A DNA stretch of 64,000 nt, from assembly GCA_003339415.1 (NCBI GenBank), contig PDHQ01000089.1:1-64000 (forward strand), given 5' to 3'. This DNA comes from Ophiocordyceps camponoti-saundersi (nom. inval.). Taxonomy: Eukaryota > Ascomycota > Sordariomycetes > Hypocreales > Ophiocordycipitaceae. The number at the start of each line of letters is the position of its first letter. Within the stretch, counting starts at the first letter, position 1. The position numbers were made by a program, and so were the translations under genes. A model generated the notes under the pieces. The model worked only from the letters and a program-made list of their open reading frames with translations, did not search any database and was not told the DNA's origin. Positions 44,084 through 56,390 of the stretch are shown piece after piece.

Positions 44084-47000
44084 GCCTGTTGAATCTGCAC
44101 AGCGGCGCGCTGCTGCTCTGATATGCGCTGGGCACGAATCATCAAGCTGGCGTCTGGTTGCTGCTGCTGCGGCTGCGGCTGCGGCTGCTGCTGGTTCGAC
44201 ATGGTGGGCATCCTAAGCTGCGCCTGTGACTGCGCCACGGCGCTCATCTGCGATGGGGCCGCGAGGCTGCCATTGATCTGCCCCTGCACACTGCCTACGC
44301 CCACCCCGTTAACAGGCGCCTGCACAGGCATGCGAGGCCGGTTTTGGCCGGCAAGCGGTCCCGATATAGGGCGCGGACCTCCGGGCATGTTGAGACCGCC
44401 GGGTCCAAGATGACCGGCGTTCTGCCCCGGTCCCGCGGCTCCAGCCATCTGAGCCGCTTGAGCCTGTGCTCTGGCTTGAAGAGCGGCTCGTCGCTGAGCC
44501 TCTTGACGCTGAGCGTACTGAGCCATCTTCTCTGCCAGGGCCTGGTCCCTTTCCCATCGCATCAGGCTGTAGTCCCTCGGCGTCTTGATCGACCTCTGCG
44601 GCATGGCCTCACAAGTCTTCTTGTTGGCCGCGCTCTGCGCCGCCGCGTGCTGCTGCTTCTGCACCGCCGTCTCCTTCTTCTTCGCCAGCTTCCGCATGGC
44701 GTCCAACATGGCCAGATGCTTCTGATTGCGCCGTTTCTCCACCCGCATCGGCACCGATAGTCTCCTGCGCATCGGCGTCACCGTGCCACCTGAAGCGCTG
44801 GCCTGTTGCGCGGCCAGCTGGTTCTGTTGCGCGATTAGTCGCTGTGCCATCTCGATTCTGGTGTTGTAAGCCTTGAAGTATTGCGTCTTCTGCATGTCCG
44901 CCGGTAGGCCCTCGAGGTTGATCCACCGTTCGAAGCACTCCCAAGGCGTGCGTCTCTCAGCGCCGGCCACGAAGCTGGACTTGGTCGACAACATGTTGGA
45001 AATGAGGGACCAGTTGTACGAATACTCCCGAACGAGTCCACGAAGCTCGTCGTCCTCGGTCAGAGTCCACTGGGATGGGCTGCGAGATTCGTAGAAGCTC
45101 TGCGTGGGCATGGGATGCTCGGACGGAGGTCGGAACTGGTGGCCTGCGTGCAGGCGATCGCGGATATGCTTCGACTCGGGCTGGAACAGAGACACTTCGT
45201 CCGTGCTCGGCGGCAGCTTGACGCTATTGTCGACACTCGGGCGGACAAAGAGGCCATCTCTATCGCTGTCGCCGTCCTCTTCGTCGTAGCTGAAGCGGCT
45301 AGGCTTTCGCGGAGGGCAGTTTGACACCAGCTTCATGTGCCCCTCGACGTATTTGCTCAGAGGCAAAGCAGGGCGGCGCCAGTGTGCATCGGGATCGTAT
45401 TCTGGACTCATCATGTCGGCCTTGGGCACTCTCAGGGGCATCCCAAACATGGGGAGCTCCTCCAACAGCTTGTCGGAAGCCGCCGTTTTCCGCAGCCCGA
45501 AGACAACATCGTCTCCCTGTAAGGAGAATATGGCCGATGGCGCCGTCATCTCGTAGAAGGCGTCCGCCAGCTCGTCCAAATCCTCTGGCGAATTACCGTC
45601 ACCGGACGATACCAGGTCCGGCGTGGGGTGATCCTCTGGGTCGACATCGCCCACGTCAACCATGGACACGTCTTGCTCGGCAGGCTGTGGTCGGGGAGGA
45701 ATTCTTGCCGCCACCTGAATTTCTTTCCGCTCATCGGGGGTGGACTCGTGCCATTCAGCGCAAGCATAGGCCAGGTTGCGAGCGGCAGCCATCTTCCACT
45801 TGCGCTCCTCACGGAAGTCGGTGCGCATCCATTTCATCTCCTGGAGCATCACGTCCCACTGGCAAGGCGGTCGGGTCGGCTCCTGACACCTTTTTGGCTG
45901 GCGCAAAGACCACTTGTCGTGCTGCTGCAGGTGATAGACCTTCTTCAGAATCCTACAAGCCTGGTTGTCCTGAAGAACGAGGTGGGCGTCATTGGTGGAG
46001 ACGGTCTTGTTTGCTTGGTAAAGGATCCGATCCAAAGGCTGCATCCATCTGGTAACTCCGGTGAAGTTCTGCACGAAGAGAGGCGTATAATAGTCATCCG
46101 ACGTCTGAATGGCCTCCCTATGATTGGCCAACAAAGCCTGGTCGTCCAGGCGCCTGGGATGCTTGCCAAACAGGACCGTCGAGACTTGACTCTTGGACCG
46201 ATCTTTCCGCGCCGAAGCAAAAATCCTCACCCGAGAGGCGGGAGATTGAGGAGTTGACGTGACGGGTGTGAGCTGGTTATGGGCGATATCTCGGTTTGTG
46301 CCACCGACTATTTCATTGACGGACTTCCGTCGGATAGCGCCGCTTGACACTCTGGTAACGACTCGCGCCGGTGCGGCACGCTCTTCTCGTTCCCGGGGTT
46401 GAGGTTTCTCATCACTGGCTGAGGCTCGTGAGATGTCGTCGGTCGGACAAGCAGACTTGTGGCAAGGTCGTATGGCGGGATCCTCGGCCACCGGCTTATC
46501 TTGCAGAACGTCCGTTCTCGGGGCATCTGTGGCATCGTCTTGGCTATCGGGCACCTCGGCCAATGAGGGGCGGTGGGTCGGAACAGAGGGAGGAGTCTGG
46601 AGATGGTGATGGCTGAGGGTCGTCTTCGGAGCGCTCTCGCCATCGACAGCGCGGGAGGCGCCCGCAGTCTTCAACTCGGTGCTGGTGTGACGTGGAGGAA
46701 CGGCCGTCGCGTCGCCCTCCCGCTTGGTTGCTGAGGTGAAGACGGGTTCATGTCGCGGACGATCCCCGTCGCCCAGAATCCCATCCTGAACGCCTGCATC
46801 GCTTCCTCGACTGCTCGACTCGCTGCTCGCGTCGGACTGCTTCCTCCTAGCGGATTCCATGTAGACCAAACCATCGCGATCAGGGCTAGTGTCGGTGGAT
46901 GCGTCATCGTGGACGGCCGGAGTTGTCGCGCTCAGCACGCTCGACGCAGGTGTTGACAAGGCCTCGGGCACCCTGGAGGAGTCTGAGGGGAGCTTGATCG

Positions 47001-48003
47001 ACAGCAACCCTTCACTTCCTTCATGAAAATCTGCGCCATCGACATCGGGATTTGTGTTCGCCTTGTTAGGTACATCGCCAGATCTTGGACCGGTGGGTAC
47101 AGTGTTGATGGCATCCGTCGATGGAGAGCCTTTGGTACCAGGAGGAAACTTGACTTGCGGGGGCCGTCTCGAGACAGGATCTTTCTTCATAGGCGAATCG
47201 GCGTCGTCATTCGATTTGCGCGGACTGTAGCTGCCACCATTCTTGACGGGAGGCTCGAAGGCATCGGTAGAACGAGGACTCGTCTTGACCAGTTGCTTCG
47301 GGGTCGTCGCAACGTTGGTCAACGACGATGGCGGACGCGTGATCGGTATCGGTATCGGTATCGGTATCGCAGACGTCGAGATCCTTCCAGCGAATGCACC
47401 GCTCTTTGCCGTAGATGCGCCGTGTCGAGCCTCAGACAGTCCACTTTTCGCGACGCCAGCGGGCGGCGTCTCCAACGAACAACTGACGATGGCAGCGTTA
47501 ATCGAGCTCACAAGCAGCCGCTTCAACTTTTCCAGTGACACACGCGGTCGCTCAGGAATATTCGACTCGTTCAAAGGCCTGCCCCTGTGCGATGGTCAGT
47601 CATGGCAATACGCAAGAGGAAAGTCAAGTGTAGGGCCGTGGTGCCCACAGGCGACGGGACGAAGCCAGCAGAAAAGGCAGGAAAATGAAGCAACATTAGG
47701 AGCAAACTTACTGCAACATGTCACATGCTTGCAAAAACTGCCATTCAGCCTGCGTGGCCGAAGGCGCGTCGGGGTTGGCAAAGCCATCGTCCGGTAGCGG
47801 TTCAATCTGGGTCGCGACCGCGAAGAGCTCGCGCAGCTTTCGCTTCCGAGCCGTCACAATTGAACTATACATGGTGAGCATGACGAAAATTATATCGCAG
47901 GAATCGGAAAAATTCGCGCTATCGAATGGGACGCTTCTCACCTGCATTCATGGCGCCTGGACTGAAGGATCCTCGACAGGTCGGCGTGCCCGACCTCAGT
48001 CAT
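42886..48003 (-). CDS. VID21: NuA4 histone acetyltransferase scaffold subunit Vid21/Eaf1
   Basis: Three minus-strand exons: 48003-47942, 47864-47712 and 47584-42886, giving 1637 residues. The splices join RRHEC to SSIVTARKRKLRELFAV and CDMLQ to GRPLNESN. Eaf1/Vid21 is the platform subunit of the NuA4 H4/H2A acetyltransferase complex in the nucleus. The long N-terminal third is low-complexity Ser/Pro/Thr. An HSA domain (about 640-720; WDVMLQEMKWMRTDFREERK) would bind actin-related protein and actin. A SANT/Myb domain follows (about 905-965; SQWTLTEDDELRGLVREY, with WSLISNML). The last 500 residues are Gln/Ala-rich, with a long Ala-Gln-Gln-Gln repeat. A short GATACC microsatellite encodes Ile-Pro repeats near 47341-47370. 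Confidence 0.93.
43057..43390 (-). repeat. 12-bp minisatellite encoding QQQA repeats in Vid21
   Basis: About 330 bp of CTGCTGNGCCTG-type units (plus-strand view) encoding Gln-Gln-Gln-Ala and occasional Lys, His or Val variants. It is likely to vary in length between strains. Confidence 0.85.
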
Positions 48004-48962
48004 AGCATCGGAGGAGGCGTCATCCGTTTGCGGGCGAAACGGGATGCACCAGGTGATGAACCGAGGTCGCGCGAGATGAAAACCAGTGCGCAAGTTGATG
48101 AAAAGCGTGGTCGTTGATGCCTTTTTGATGGGTGGGAAAAAAATTCCCCTTCTGCTCTTGGTTGAGGGTGTCGCCAGCTGCTGGGGGGGGGGGGGGGGGG
48201 GGTTTGAGTGGGTAAGGGTAGAGTGGTAGCAGTGTTCGAATTTTTGTCAGGCGGCGATTTCGGGCTTGAGAGGGGGTGGGGTGGATGGGATTAGGGGGCT
48301 GTTAGCGGTTGGGGCTGTTGGCAGACGGGAAAACAACGCCCAGCTGCAGCATAGCGGGGGAGAGTTCTAGGTGGTGGCCAGCGCTGGCGGAATACGTGCT
48401 AAGGTAGGTAGGTACCTAGTACCTAGTGCTCTCTCGATGGTAGCGGCTATCAGCTGGCTCGACCGAAGTTACTACTTGGCAGACATTGCAAGACAGTCGA
48501 CGGGGGCTGCTTCAATCTTCTCTCTACTAGATAGGTGCCAAGGTAGGCATGTCTCTCCCTCTTTCTTTCCATCTGTGTATTTTTTTTTCTATTTTCAATG
48601 CTGTGATACTATCTAGAGGGGCAGAGGGGGCGATTTTTAGGTCTGTCCTAATTCTCGTCTTCGTAAGTGCTAGTGAGATACATAGCGTCAGTTAGCCCGC
48701 CGCTCAAAGTCCTGATGGTCTCGCAAGTAGAGACACGCCGCTAACGTGCCAAAGCCTCAGACTAAATGCGTCAATCACCTAATGCACCCCACGCGGAAAG
48801 CCGCCTAGCTCGAGTCCCCCTCTATCAGCCTACCAAGTTTTACAAGTACCTTTCTAGTAGCGACGAGGACGAGGCCCAGGGACTGCCGCACTGATGCCGG
48901 CAATGCCGCCGCGGGTTATCCGGCAGCCGCACTGTATGTACACAGGCGTTCAGCAAAGCCTA
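48004..48962. promoter_or_regulatory. Upstream region of VID21 to the copia element
   Basis: Contains a 20-base G run at 48183-48202, a GGTA/CCTAGTA repetitive patch (about 48403-48428) and otherwise ordinary DNA. No gene is supported; the 81-residue frame at 48371 has no recognisable features. Confidence 0.5.
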
Positions 48963-49260
48963 TGTCAGACAAGGAGGAGGCGTGCAAATTGCATTAATTA
49001 ATATGCTTACCCTCTCAAAACGGAGGGAATTATCGTTATCTTTATATATATAATAAAAACTATCCGTATCTGCCTCTTATACCGTAATACCCTTATAAAT
49101 AAGCCTTTATTCCTATATCCTATATATTGCCTTAGATATAGTCCTTTTTCCTAATAGGAATTCCGTTTCCTAAGTTACGGAGCCGTTACTATAATAACTA
49201 TACGCCTTAAGAGATAATAAAAATATACGCCTAACCTACTCTTATCTTAGCCCTCTAATA
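48963..49260 (-). repeat. Copia 3' LTR (left)
   Basis: 298 bp. The first 40 or so bases, next to unique DNA, are not mutated; the rest is RIPed and ends TCTAATA (original TCTGACA). Confidence 0.92.
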
Positions 49261-49525
49261 TACCCCCGTAGGTATTATATATACCGCCTTCTAAGCTAGG
49301 TAAGTAATACTTACCTTTTAAAAGGTATAATTAAAATTTCTTATAATAATTAAAGAAAAAGTTAAGAGTTAATTAGTAATAAAATATATAAGTTAATTTA
49401 TTTAGCTTAGAAAGTATTAGATAACGGTTAAGCGGTTATTTTTATAGCCGAGCCCTTAATAAAGCTAGGTTTAATTCCCGGTACCTCCTTAGTATATATT
49501 TTCGAGAATTACTATATAGGGGAGG

Positions 49526-49615
49526 CCCTTAGTTAGGTAGCTTAGCTAGTAGCTATAATAAGGGGATTAAGGGCCCCTTTATTATAGTAAACTAGCTAAA
49601 TTACCTAGCTAAGGG
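49526..49615. repeat. 90-bp near-palindromic hairpin
   Basis: The left arm (49526-49565, CCCTTAGTTAGG through ATAAGGGG) is the near-perfect reverse complement of the right arm (49574-49615), with an 8-base loop. It lies in the non-coding 3' part of the copia element, between the end of pol and the 3' LTR. Smaller palindromes follow near 49629-49656 and 49802-49848. Confidence 0.75.
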
Positions 49616-50099
49616 TTTTCCTTAGTTAGTTTCGTTAGTAATATTTTTAGGTATTACTAACTTTTTATCTTTTTTATATATTTTAATAAGTTTACTATAT
49701 TACCTTAATAATAAAAAGAGTAATAGATAAGTTAAAAATATTAGAAAGGAAAAGTTCGTAAAAAAAACGAAGATATCGCGAATATAAATTTATAATATTT
49801 TAAGGTAATCTCCTTAATTAAAATAAATAATAAAGGAGATTATCTTAGGATAAGGGTATCGTTTAACTAATAAGAAAATAATCGCGATAGCGATTAGGGA
49901 GTAATAAAATAGGGTTACTATTTAATTTTAGTAAAAATTAGTTTAATAGGGAGGAAATAATAGTAATTTAGAATAATGCTAAGGTTATAATTAATAAAGT
50001 TAATCGCGGATATATAAGTCCGGATCCGGTATATAAGATAGAAAGTAAATAAGTATAATTACTTATTTTAATAAGGCTTATAAAGGGTATTTTCTTCCC

Positions 50100-53000
50100 C
50101 TTAGGCCTTAATTAATAAGTTAATTAAGAGGTATTTTCTTCCTTTTAATCTCTTAGATCTATATATAGCTTCGTAAGCTTAATTTCCTTCTAAAAAGTGC
50201 GGAATTTCTCCCTTTAGAGCGGCTTTATTAGTTTATCCGCTATTATATTAGAAGTTTCTATTTAGCTAATCTTTATACGCCCTAACTAAACCTCTTAATA
50301 TAACTAGTAAGAGTATATATTAATATAAAGGAGCTTTATCTTTAGCTTTAAATTCTCCTCCGTAATTAGCTTAATTATTTAAAAGTTATTATAATAAATC
50401 GTAATATCTTATATAAGCTTAAATTATACTTTTTTATAAAGCCTCTCGAAGGCTCTAACTTCCTTAATAATATAAGAGAGGGCTAGAAACTTTACTTTTA
50501 TAGATAAGGTTATAATAGTATCCTACTTACCCGATTTAAAGATAACTATACCCCCGAAAACTTAGATAATAAAGCCTCTAATACTTTTTCGGTCGTAATT
50601 ATCCCTAAATAAAGCGTTAAATATAGCTATAATAATTAAATTATTACTATTATAGCTAATTAAGAGGTTTTAAGTATTATAAAGGAATTCTATAATATAG
50701 ATTACGGAATATAGATATTAAGGGCTAAGATTTATAAAACCTTATATTAAGCGGCTAATAGTAAACGTAACGTTCGCTTAAGTAATAACTATAGCGTATA
50801 TTAAGCTACCGACGATAGCCTAATATCGCTTAATCTCTTCTTTTATTACTTACCCCTCGAAAAGAGGGATCTTCTTAAGTATTATTAGCTATAGCTAAGT
50901 TTTCTTTCCTAGAAGCCCTTTAAATTTTATTATAACCTTTTAAACGTAGGACTTCTAGCTTAGGAATAGACGCCGATTAGCCCTATCTCTAATAACTTTA
51001 ATATTTAGGAACTAATAAAAGTTCTCTAAATCCTTAATTTAAAAAGCTTTCTTAATAGCTTATCGAAACTTAGTATATTTATCTATTTAATCTTTCTTAA
51101 ATAAAGCTATAAGATTATCGATATAAAAGAAAATAATAATCTTCCTATTCGTTATAATATAAAAGTTTTCCGAAATAGCTTTATAGCTTTATTCTTTTAA
51201 CTAAGCTATAAGTAGTTTATACTAAAGTAAGGGTAAACGTCTTAGCCTATATAAGGCCTTCTTTAATCTCTATACCTTACTTAGTTTATTAAAGCTAAGA
51301 GGTATCTTATAATATACCTTTTCGTTAAGGTTACTATTATAAAATATATTTACGAAATTATACTATTAAGCTTTAAGGTTAAAATAGGCTATTAAGGCTA
51401 TTAATAGCTAGAATATTTATACTACTAGCGTATAAGCGTAAATAGATAATTCGTTCGGCGGTTACTTATTTCCGTATATAATAACGCGGGCTTTATACTT
51501 CTAAAAGAAGCCTTATAAATTAAACTTATAAATAAAAACCTATTTAAGATTAATTAACCGCTACCTTTAGGGTATAGCGGCCGTTAAGATCTCTTTAGTA
51601 ACTTTATAGTCTTTTATCCTTATTAATTTAACCTTTATAGCCTCTAGCTATTATACCTTATTAGGCTTACTATAAGCCCTTTTATACGTAAGAGGGGGCT
51701 CCGGTAAATAGTCTCGATAGGGCTTATCTATAAGGGCTTAAAAAAGGATAAAGGCTAAATTCCCTATCTAATTAAAAAAGTTAAGGGTAAGAGGCGTATA
51801 AGAGGATATTTCCGCCTTTTTTACTAAGGGATCTATAAGTCCGGCGCCGGGATAACCGTTATCCTATTCTTTAACGCTAAATTAATTAGAAAAGCTAGGA
51901 AACGCGTTTTTAAGCGTTTCTTAAGATTAAGTATCGTTACCGGCTAGGTTACGTATACCGGGCTTTTCTTATTATAAAAGCCCGAGGAGATTATTATCGT
52001 TAACTTCCTCTTTTTAATCTTTAATTATAAAGACCTAATAAAGGGCTTCTTCTAGCTAAGAGGTATCCTTATAGTTCTAGCTATAAAATACTTTCTTATT
52101 AAAAGTTATAAACGAAATATTAATTAAAGAGTGCCTCTTTAAGGAGGGCACTTAGATTAGGTATTACGAGGAGGAGGTAATACTAGCTAAATAGCTGATA
52201 TAAGCCTTTAGATTAAATTTACTTTAAAGGCTTCTTAGTGCCTTCCTTATTATAGGAAAAGCCTTATAATTATAAGCTTTAATATACTATAAGTTTTAAA
52301 TAAGACGATCTTACGGATAACTCTCTTACTAAGGGTTATAAATCTTAAGCTAATAGAGCCTTCGTTTAATTAGCTATACGGCTACCCCCTTATTTACTTT
52401 ACGAGGCGTCCTATTAAGGAGGTAAATAGCTATATATATAGCCGTTAGCTATAAGTTATAAGGGAATCCTAACTATATAAGGAGGTATATAGCTATATAA
52501 ATTATAATACCCCCTAATCGTTCGGTATAACCGTTTTAATATATATATACTAGTAAGGTAAATTAAATATTAATACTTTTAAAAGATATATCCTTATAGA
52601 AGGCCTTAGTAAATAAGGCTTTCTTATAATCCGTAAAGATAATCGAAACTTTTAAATTAAAAAATCTCGCGATATAGGTTACGAATTTAACCTATATAAT
52701 AAGTAAGTTAGTTTTATAAGGGATATTATACCCCCTTTATTCTCCTATAAGCTTATAAGTAAATAGGGCTAAATAAGCTAATCTATTATAGCTTAGTTTT
52801 ATATAAAATAAGTTAAAAGAGATAATAGCTTAGGGGCGTTAAGGCTACGAGGCCTAACGAGGTACTTATAATCTCTCCTTTTTAAGCTTAGTAGTTATAT
52901 AGATCTTATAGTTAGTTATTAGGATAGCCTTATTAATACTAACCCTTAGTAACTTACCTAGCGAGGCTTATACCTTAGCGCCTAGGTAGCTTATTTATAT

Positions 53001-54400
53001 ATACTATAAGTCCTTATCTATCTTAACGATAAGTTAAGGAACCTATAAGTTAACTAAAGCTATTAGGGTTAGTTTAATAACTTATAACTAAAGCTACCTA
53101 ATCCTCGTAATTATATAATAAAAAGTTACGTTATTCCTTAAGTTATAAAGTTAGCTTATAAGGTTATTTTAAGTATAACTTTTTTCTATAAAAATTATTA
53201 AAAAGATAAGATTAGTATTAAAATTAGGGTTAAACCCGATATTAGTAAAAGTTATATAATAACCTATTTTTATTATAAGTATAACCGTACTTACCCCTAA
53301 GGTAATAACCTTAATTATAATAACGGTAAGATTAGCCTAAGCGTTTAAGTTAAAAATATTAAATTAGTTAAGGGAGTTAAAGATATATATTAAGCACCCC
53401 TTATTAAGGAGGACGCTATCCTTTATCTCTATACCTTTCGAAGCGGGATTCCTTAGAGCTATAAAAACGCTTAAGGTTTCCTTATCCCTCCGTTAGCTAA
53501 TAATTCTTATATTTTCCTTTTTCTATTAATTAACTTTCCGTTAAATTAATCGATAATAAGCTACCTTATCTATAACTTATTAAAAAAGGTTTTTATTAAG
53601 ATTAACCCGATTTTATAGAAAAAAAGGGATTAAGTTTAGGAGAACGTAAAAATACCTTTTTTAGTAATTTTCCTTCTTCTCGAACTCTCGAAGATATTTT
53701 TAACTATACTAAGTATAGGTTTAAGCGTTACGCTCTCTAAGGTCCTCCTAATTTACTTATATAAAAAAAAAAGAAAAAGGAGGGGCCTATATTACTAGGC
53801 GGCTATTTTAATCCTTATTCTATAAGGTATTTATTTTCGTTTACTATTTTAAATTATCGTAAATAATAAAGGCTATTTTCTTCTTAGTCTTATTATATTT
53901 AGGGGCCTTATAATTAGCCCTCTTAAACTCTTAAAAGATATTAATAAATTAAGGAGCCTTTCCGCGGTCTTTATAGCGAACTAAATCGAGGTTATATTAT
54001 ATTATTTATATAAATAAGGGATACTAATCCCTTATTACGTAAATAAAATACTTAACGTATACTTTATTAGTAAACTTTACGCTATTTAATTATAAGTAAA
54101 TATATTATACTTAGATTAATTAAGTAACTTAGTTATTAATATCCCTTTTTAAGGGATTTTATAAAAATAAGTTACGTAACTTATTCTTAGTAAGTTTATA
54201 TTTAGTAATATTACCGGGCTATATAAGGGTATATAGCGTTATTAGTTTCTCCCTTAGTAAAAAGTCCCCTTAAATTAGGGACTAATAAGCTAATAAAAAG
54301 CTTACCTAAATAAAAAGATTTATCCCCTCTAATATTTTCCTTATCCGATAATATTCTTTTAGGTTTTCTTAGAAATTTAGAAAAGTAAATATTTTATATT
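50100..54400 (-). pseudogene. Copia gag-pol remnant
   Basis: Minus-strand coding with many stops. RNase H occupies about 50150-50850 (IVGSLIYAIV, YLYSVIYIIEFLYNT, FGGIVIFKSGK, EVRAFERLY). Reverse transcriptase lies around 50.9-51.7 kb. Integrase and gag would lie to the right up to about 54.4 kb but are not individually delimited here. Confidence 0.75.
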
Positions 54401-54854
54401 CTTCTCTAAGTAATTAAAGAGTCTTAGGGTTAGGGGTCTTACTCCTTATTTAACCTCTTAAGCTTATAAACGGGATTTCTAGATAATCTAGCTTTTTAAA
54501 AATCTCTTATATTTCCGGGTTTATAAAAAACTAAATACTATAGCCCTATACCGTATTTATAATATCTTAGTATTAATTAGTCTAATCTTTAAGGTTTTTA
54601 AGAATAAAGGTAAGTTTAACTAATATTATAAAATCTATTATTATATTAGTTATTATATTATTTAAAATTATTATTAATTATTATTAAAAATTAATAAATT
54701 TAAAAATTATAAGTTTTTTAAAAAAAATAATAATAGCTTTACTTTTATAAGGGCTTTAATTAATTAAATAAATTTATAAAATATAAGTTATATAAGCTAT
54801 AAGAATAGTAAAATTAAATAAATTAGATTAAAGAGTATTAACTAAGCTTATAAT

Positions 54855-55152
54855 TATTAGATAAGGAAAAAGCGTATAAATTATATTAATTAATATACTT
54901 ACCTTTTTAAAACGGAGGGAATTATCGTTATCTTTATATATATAATAAAGACTATCCGTATCTGCCTCTTATACCGTGATACCCTTATAAATAAGCCTTT
55001 ATTCCTATATCCTATATATTGCCCTAGATATAGTCCTTTTTCCTAATAGGAATTCCGTTTCCTAGGTTGCGGAGCCGTTGCTATGATGACTGCACGCCTC
55101 AAGGGATGACAAAAACACACGCCTAACCCACTCTTGTCTTAGCCCTCTGACA
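54855..55152 (-). repeat. Copia 5' LTR (right)
   Basis: 298 bp. The internal half is RIPed and the outer 90 or so bases (from about 55060) are intact, ending TCTGACA. Confidence 0.92.
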
Positions 55153-56390
55153 GCCTGGCATGTCTCTGACGACCGTCACTAAATACCTAAGGAAATAAGG
55201 GTCCGCTCCCCGAGGTCGAGAGCACCGTGCACAGGGTCAGGCTTGAAACTGTAAGAGGACCACCCTCCCGCATGCGGACGCGGTTCAAAAGCCCCGACGC
55301 GCGTCAAGGAGGAGGAGGAGGCGAGGGAGCGTTTTTTTTTCTTTCCCCTGCTAAGTGGAAGACTGCTTATCAACACGTCGCGTCGCCACAGCAGAAAGCA
55401 AATCCATAACAGAGACGGCTCCAAAGCCAAGCGCTCTTTGGTGCTTATTTCCTGCATGAGCGCCACACACACTCGTCGTCGTCATTCTTCTATCAGGCCG
55501 AGGAGAAGCGTAAAAAGAAGAAAAGGAAGAAAAGGAAGGGAGGCCCTTGCTTGAGATAGGATGGCGAATTGAGCAAAAAAGTCTCTCTCTCTTCTCGCCC
55601 TGCCTTAAAACTCACAACGTGACTAGTCCAGGTAAATGCAGGTCCGGCCAGCAAAAGTCGCCTTGTCACATTACTTCGCGACACTTCTCACTCACACACT
55701 CGGCCACTATGAAACTCCCAAAGTGAGTGATGCCACGCGTCCGTCCCGTTGGCATCAAAAAAAAATGCGGGTACGGATTGAGTCCCTTTTCTTAGCTTCT
55801 ACTCCAAGCAATTGAGGCAATGAATTGTAGCCTGCCCAGGTATCTATATTTAGCATGTGTCCACCGTTGCCAACGGGGGCATCCGCGTAACGAGGTATCC
55901 AGATAGGTAGAGACTAGCAGAACAGAAGCGAGTCATTCTCTTAGACACTGACTATTGGAAAGTCATCATGGATTATGCACCTCCCAAAACGTGTGTGTGT
56001 ATGTGTGTGTGTGTGTGGTATTTTCGCATGAGCCTCTTCAGCCAGAGATGGCAGCTTATCGATTCTGCCTTATCAGCCAATCTAACAGTATCCCCCGTGG
56101 GCCGCGACGAATCGAATGAACATGAAGTGCGCGTAACGCATTGACAGGTTGAGCCGTTCCGCCGGCCACGCCACGGTAAAACCGTGAGCGATTCCCCCCA
56201 TCTGTCCCGTGACCAGATGCTCATCATGTGACCGACAATCCGCCTACAAGGTGCGTGAAGCCTTGAGACCTAGGCGCAGACGCCCACAGTGTGCTCACGG
56301 TGCTCACAGTGCCAACATGTCTGCCCGTCCATCATCAAGGGCTCATTCAACCTGGCCGGTCAGCCTCACTCCAGCAAAGCCCACCTCAGC
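55153..56390. promoter_or_regulatory. Region between the copia element and SPP2
   Basis: Normal composition immediately after the LTR. It contains a GT/TGTG microsatellite (about 55991-56017) and some A-rich tracts. No gene recognised. The last part must hold the SPP2 promoter. Confidence 0.5.

Larger units (their letters stand above)
48963..55152 (-). mobile_element. Ty1/copia retrotransposon, full length, RIP-dead
   Basis: Two 298-bp LTRs (48963-49260 and 54855-55152) bound a 6190-bp element. The clean outer ends are TGTCAGA at the left and TCTGACA at the right, perfect inverted termini. The flanking 5 bp are GCCTA (48958-48962) and GCCTG (55153-55157), a target duplication differing by one RIP-type G-to-A change. 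Minus-strand translation shows copia pol: KALYRLR, then a reverse transcriptase active-site block FFYIDNLIALF (original YVDD) near 51100-51145, and a copia RNase H ending near 50.15 kb. The right LTR is the 5' LTR. A minus-strand purine-rich run (CTACGGGGGTA) abuts the left, 3' LTR as a polypurine tract should. Confidence 0.92.

Noticed and set aside
49405..49495. tRNA gene suggested by a GGTTTAATTCCCGG T-arm-like sequence
   Set aside because: A 3' acceptor-like TACCTCC has no 5' partner and no proper anticodon arm can be drawn. At most a decayed tRNA-derived remnant.
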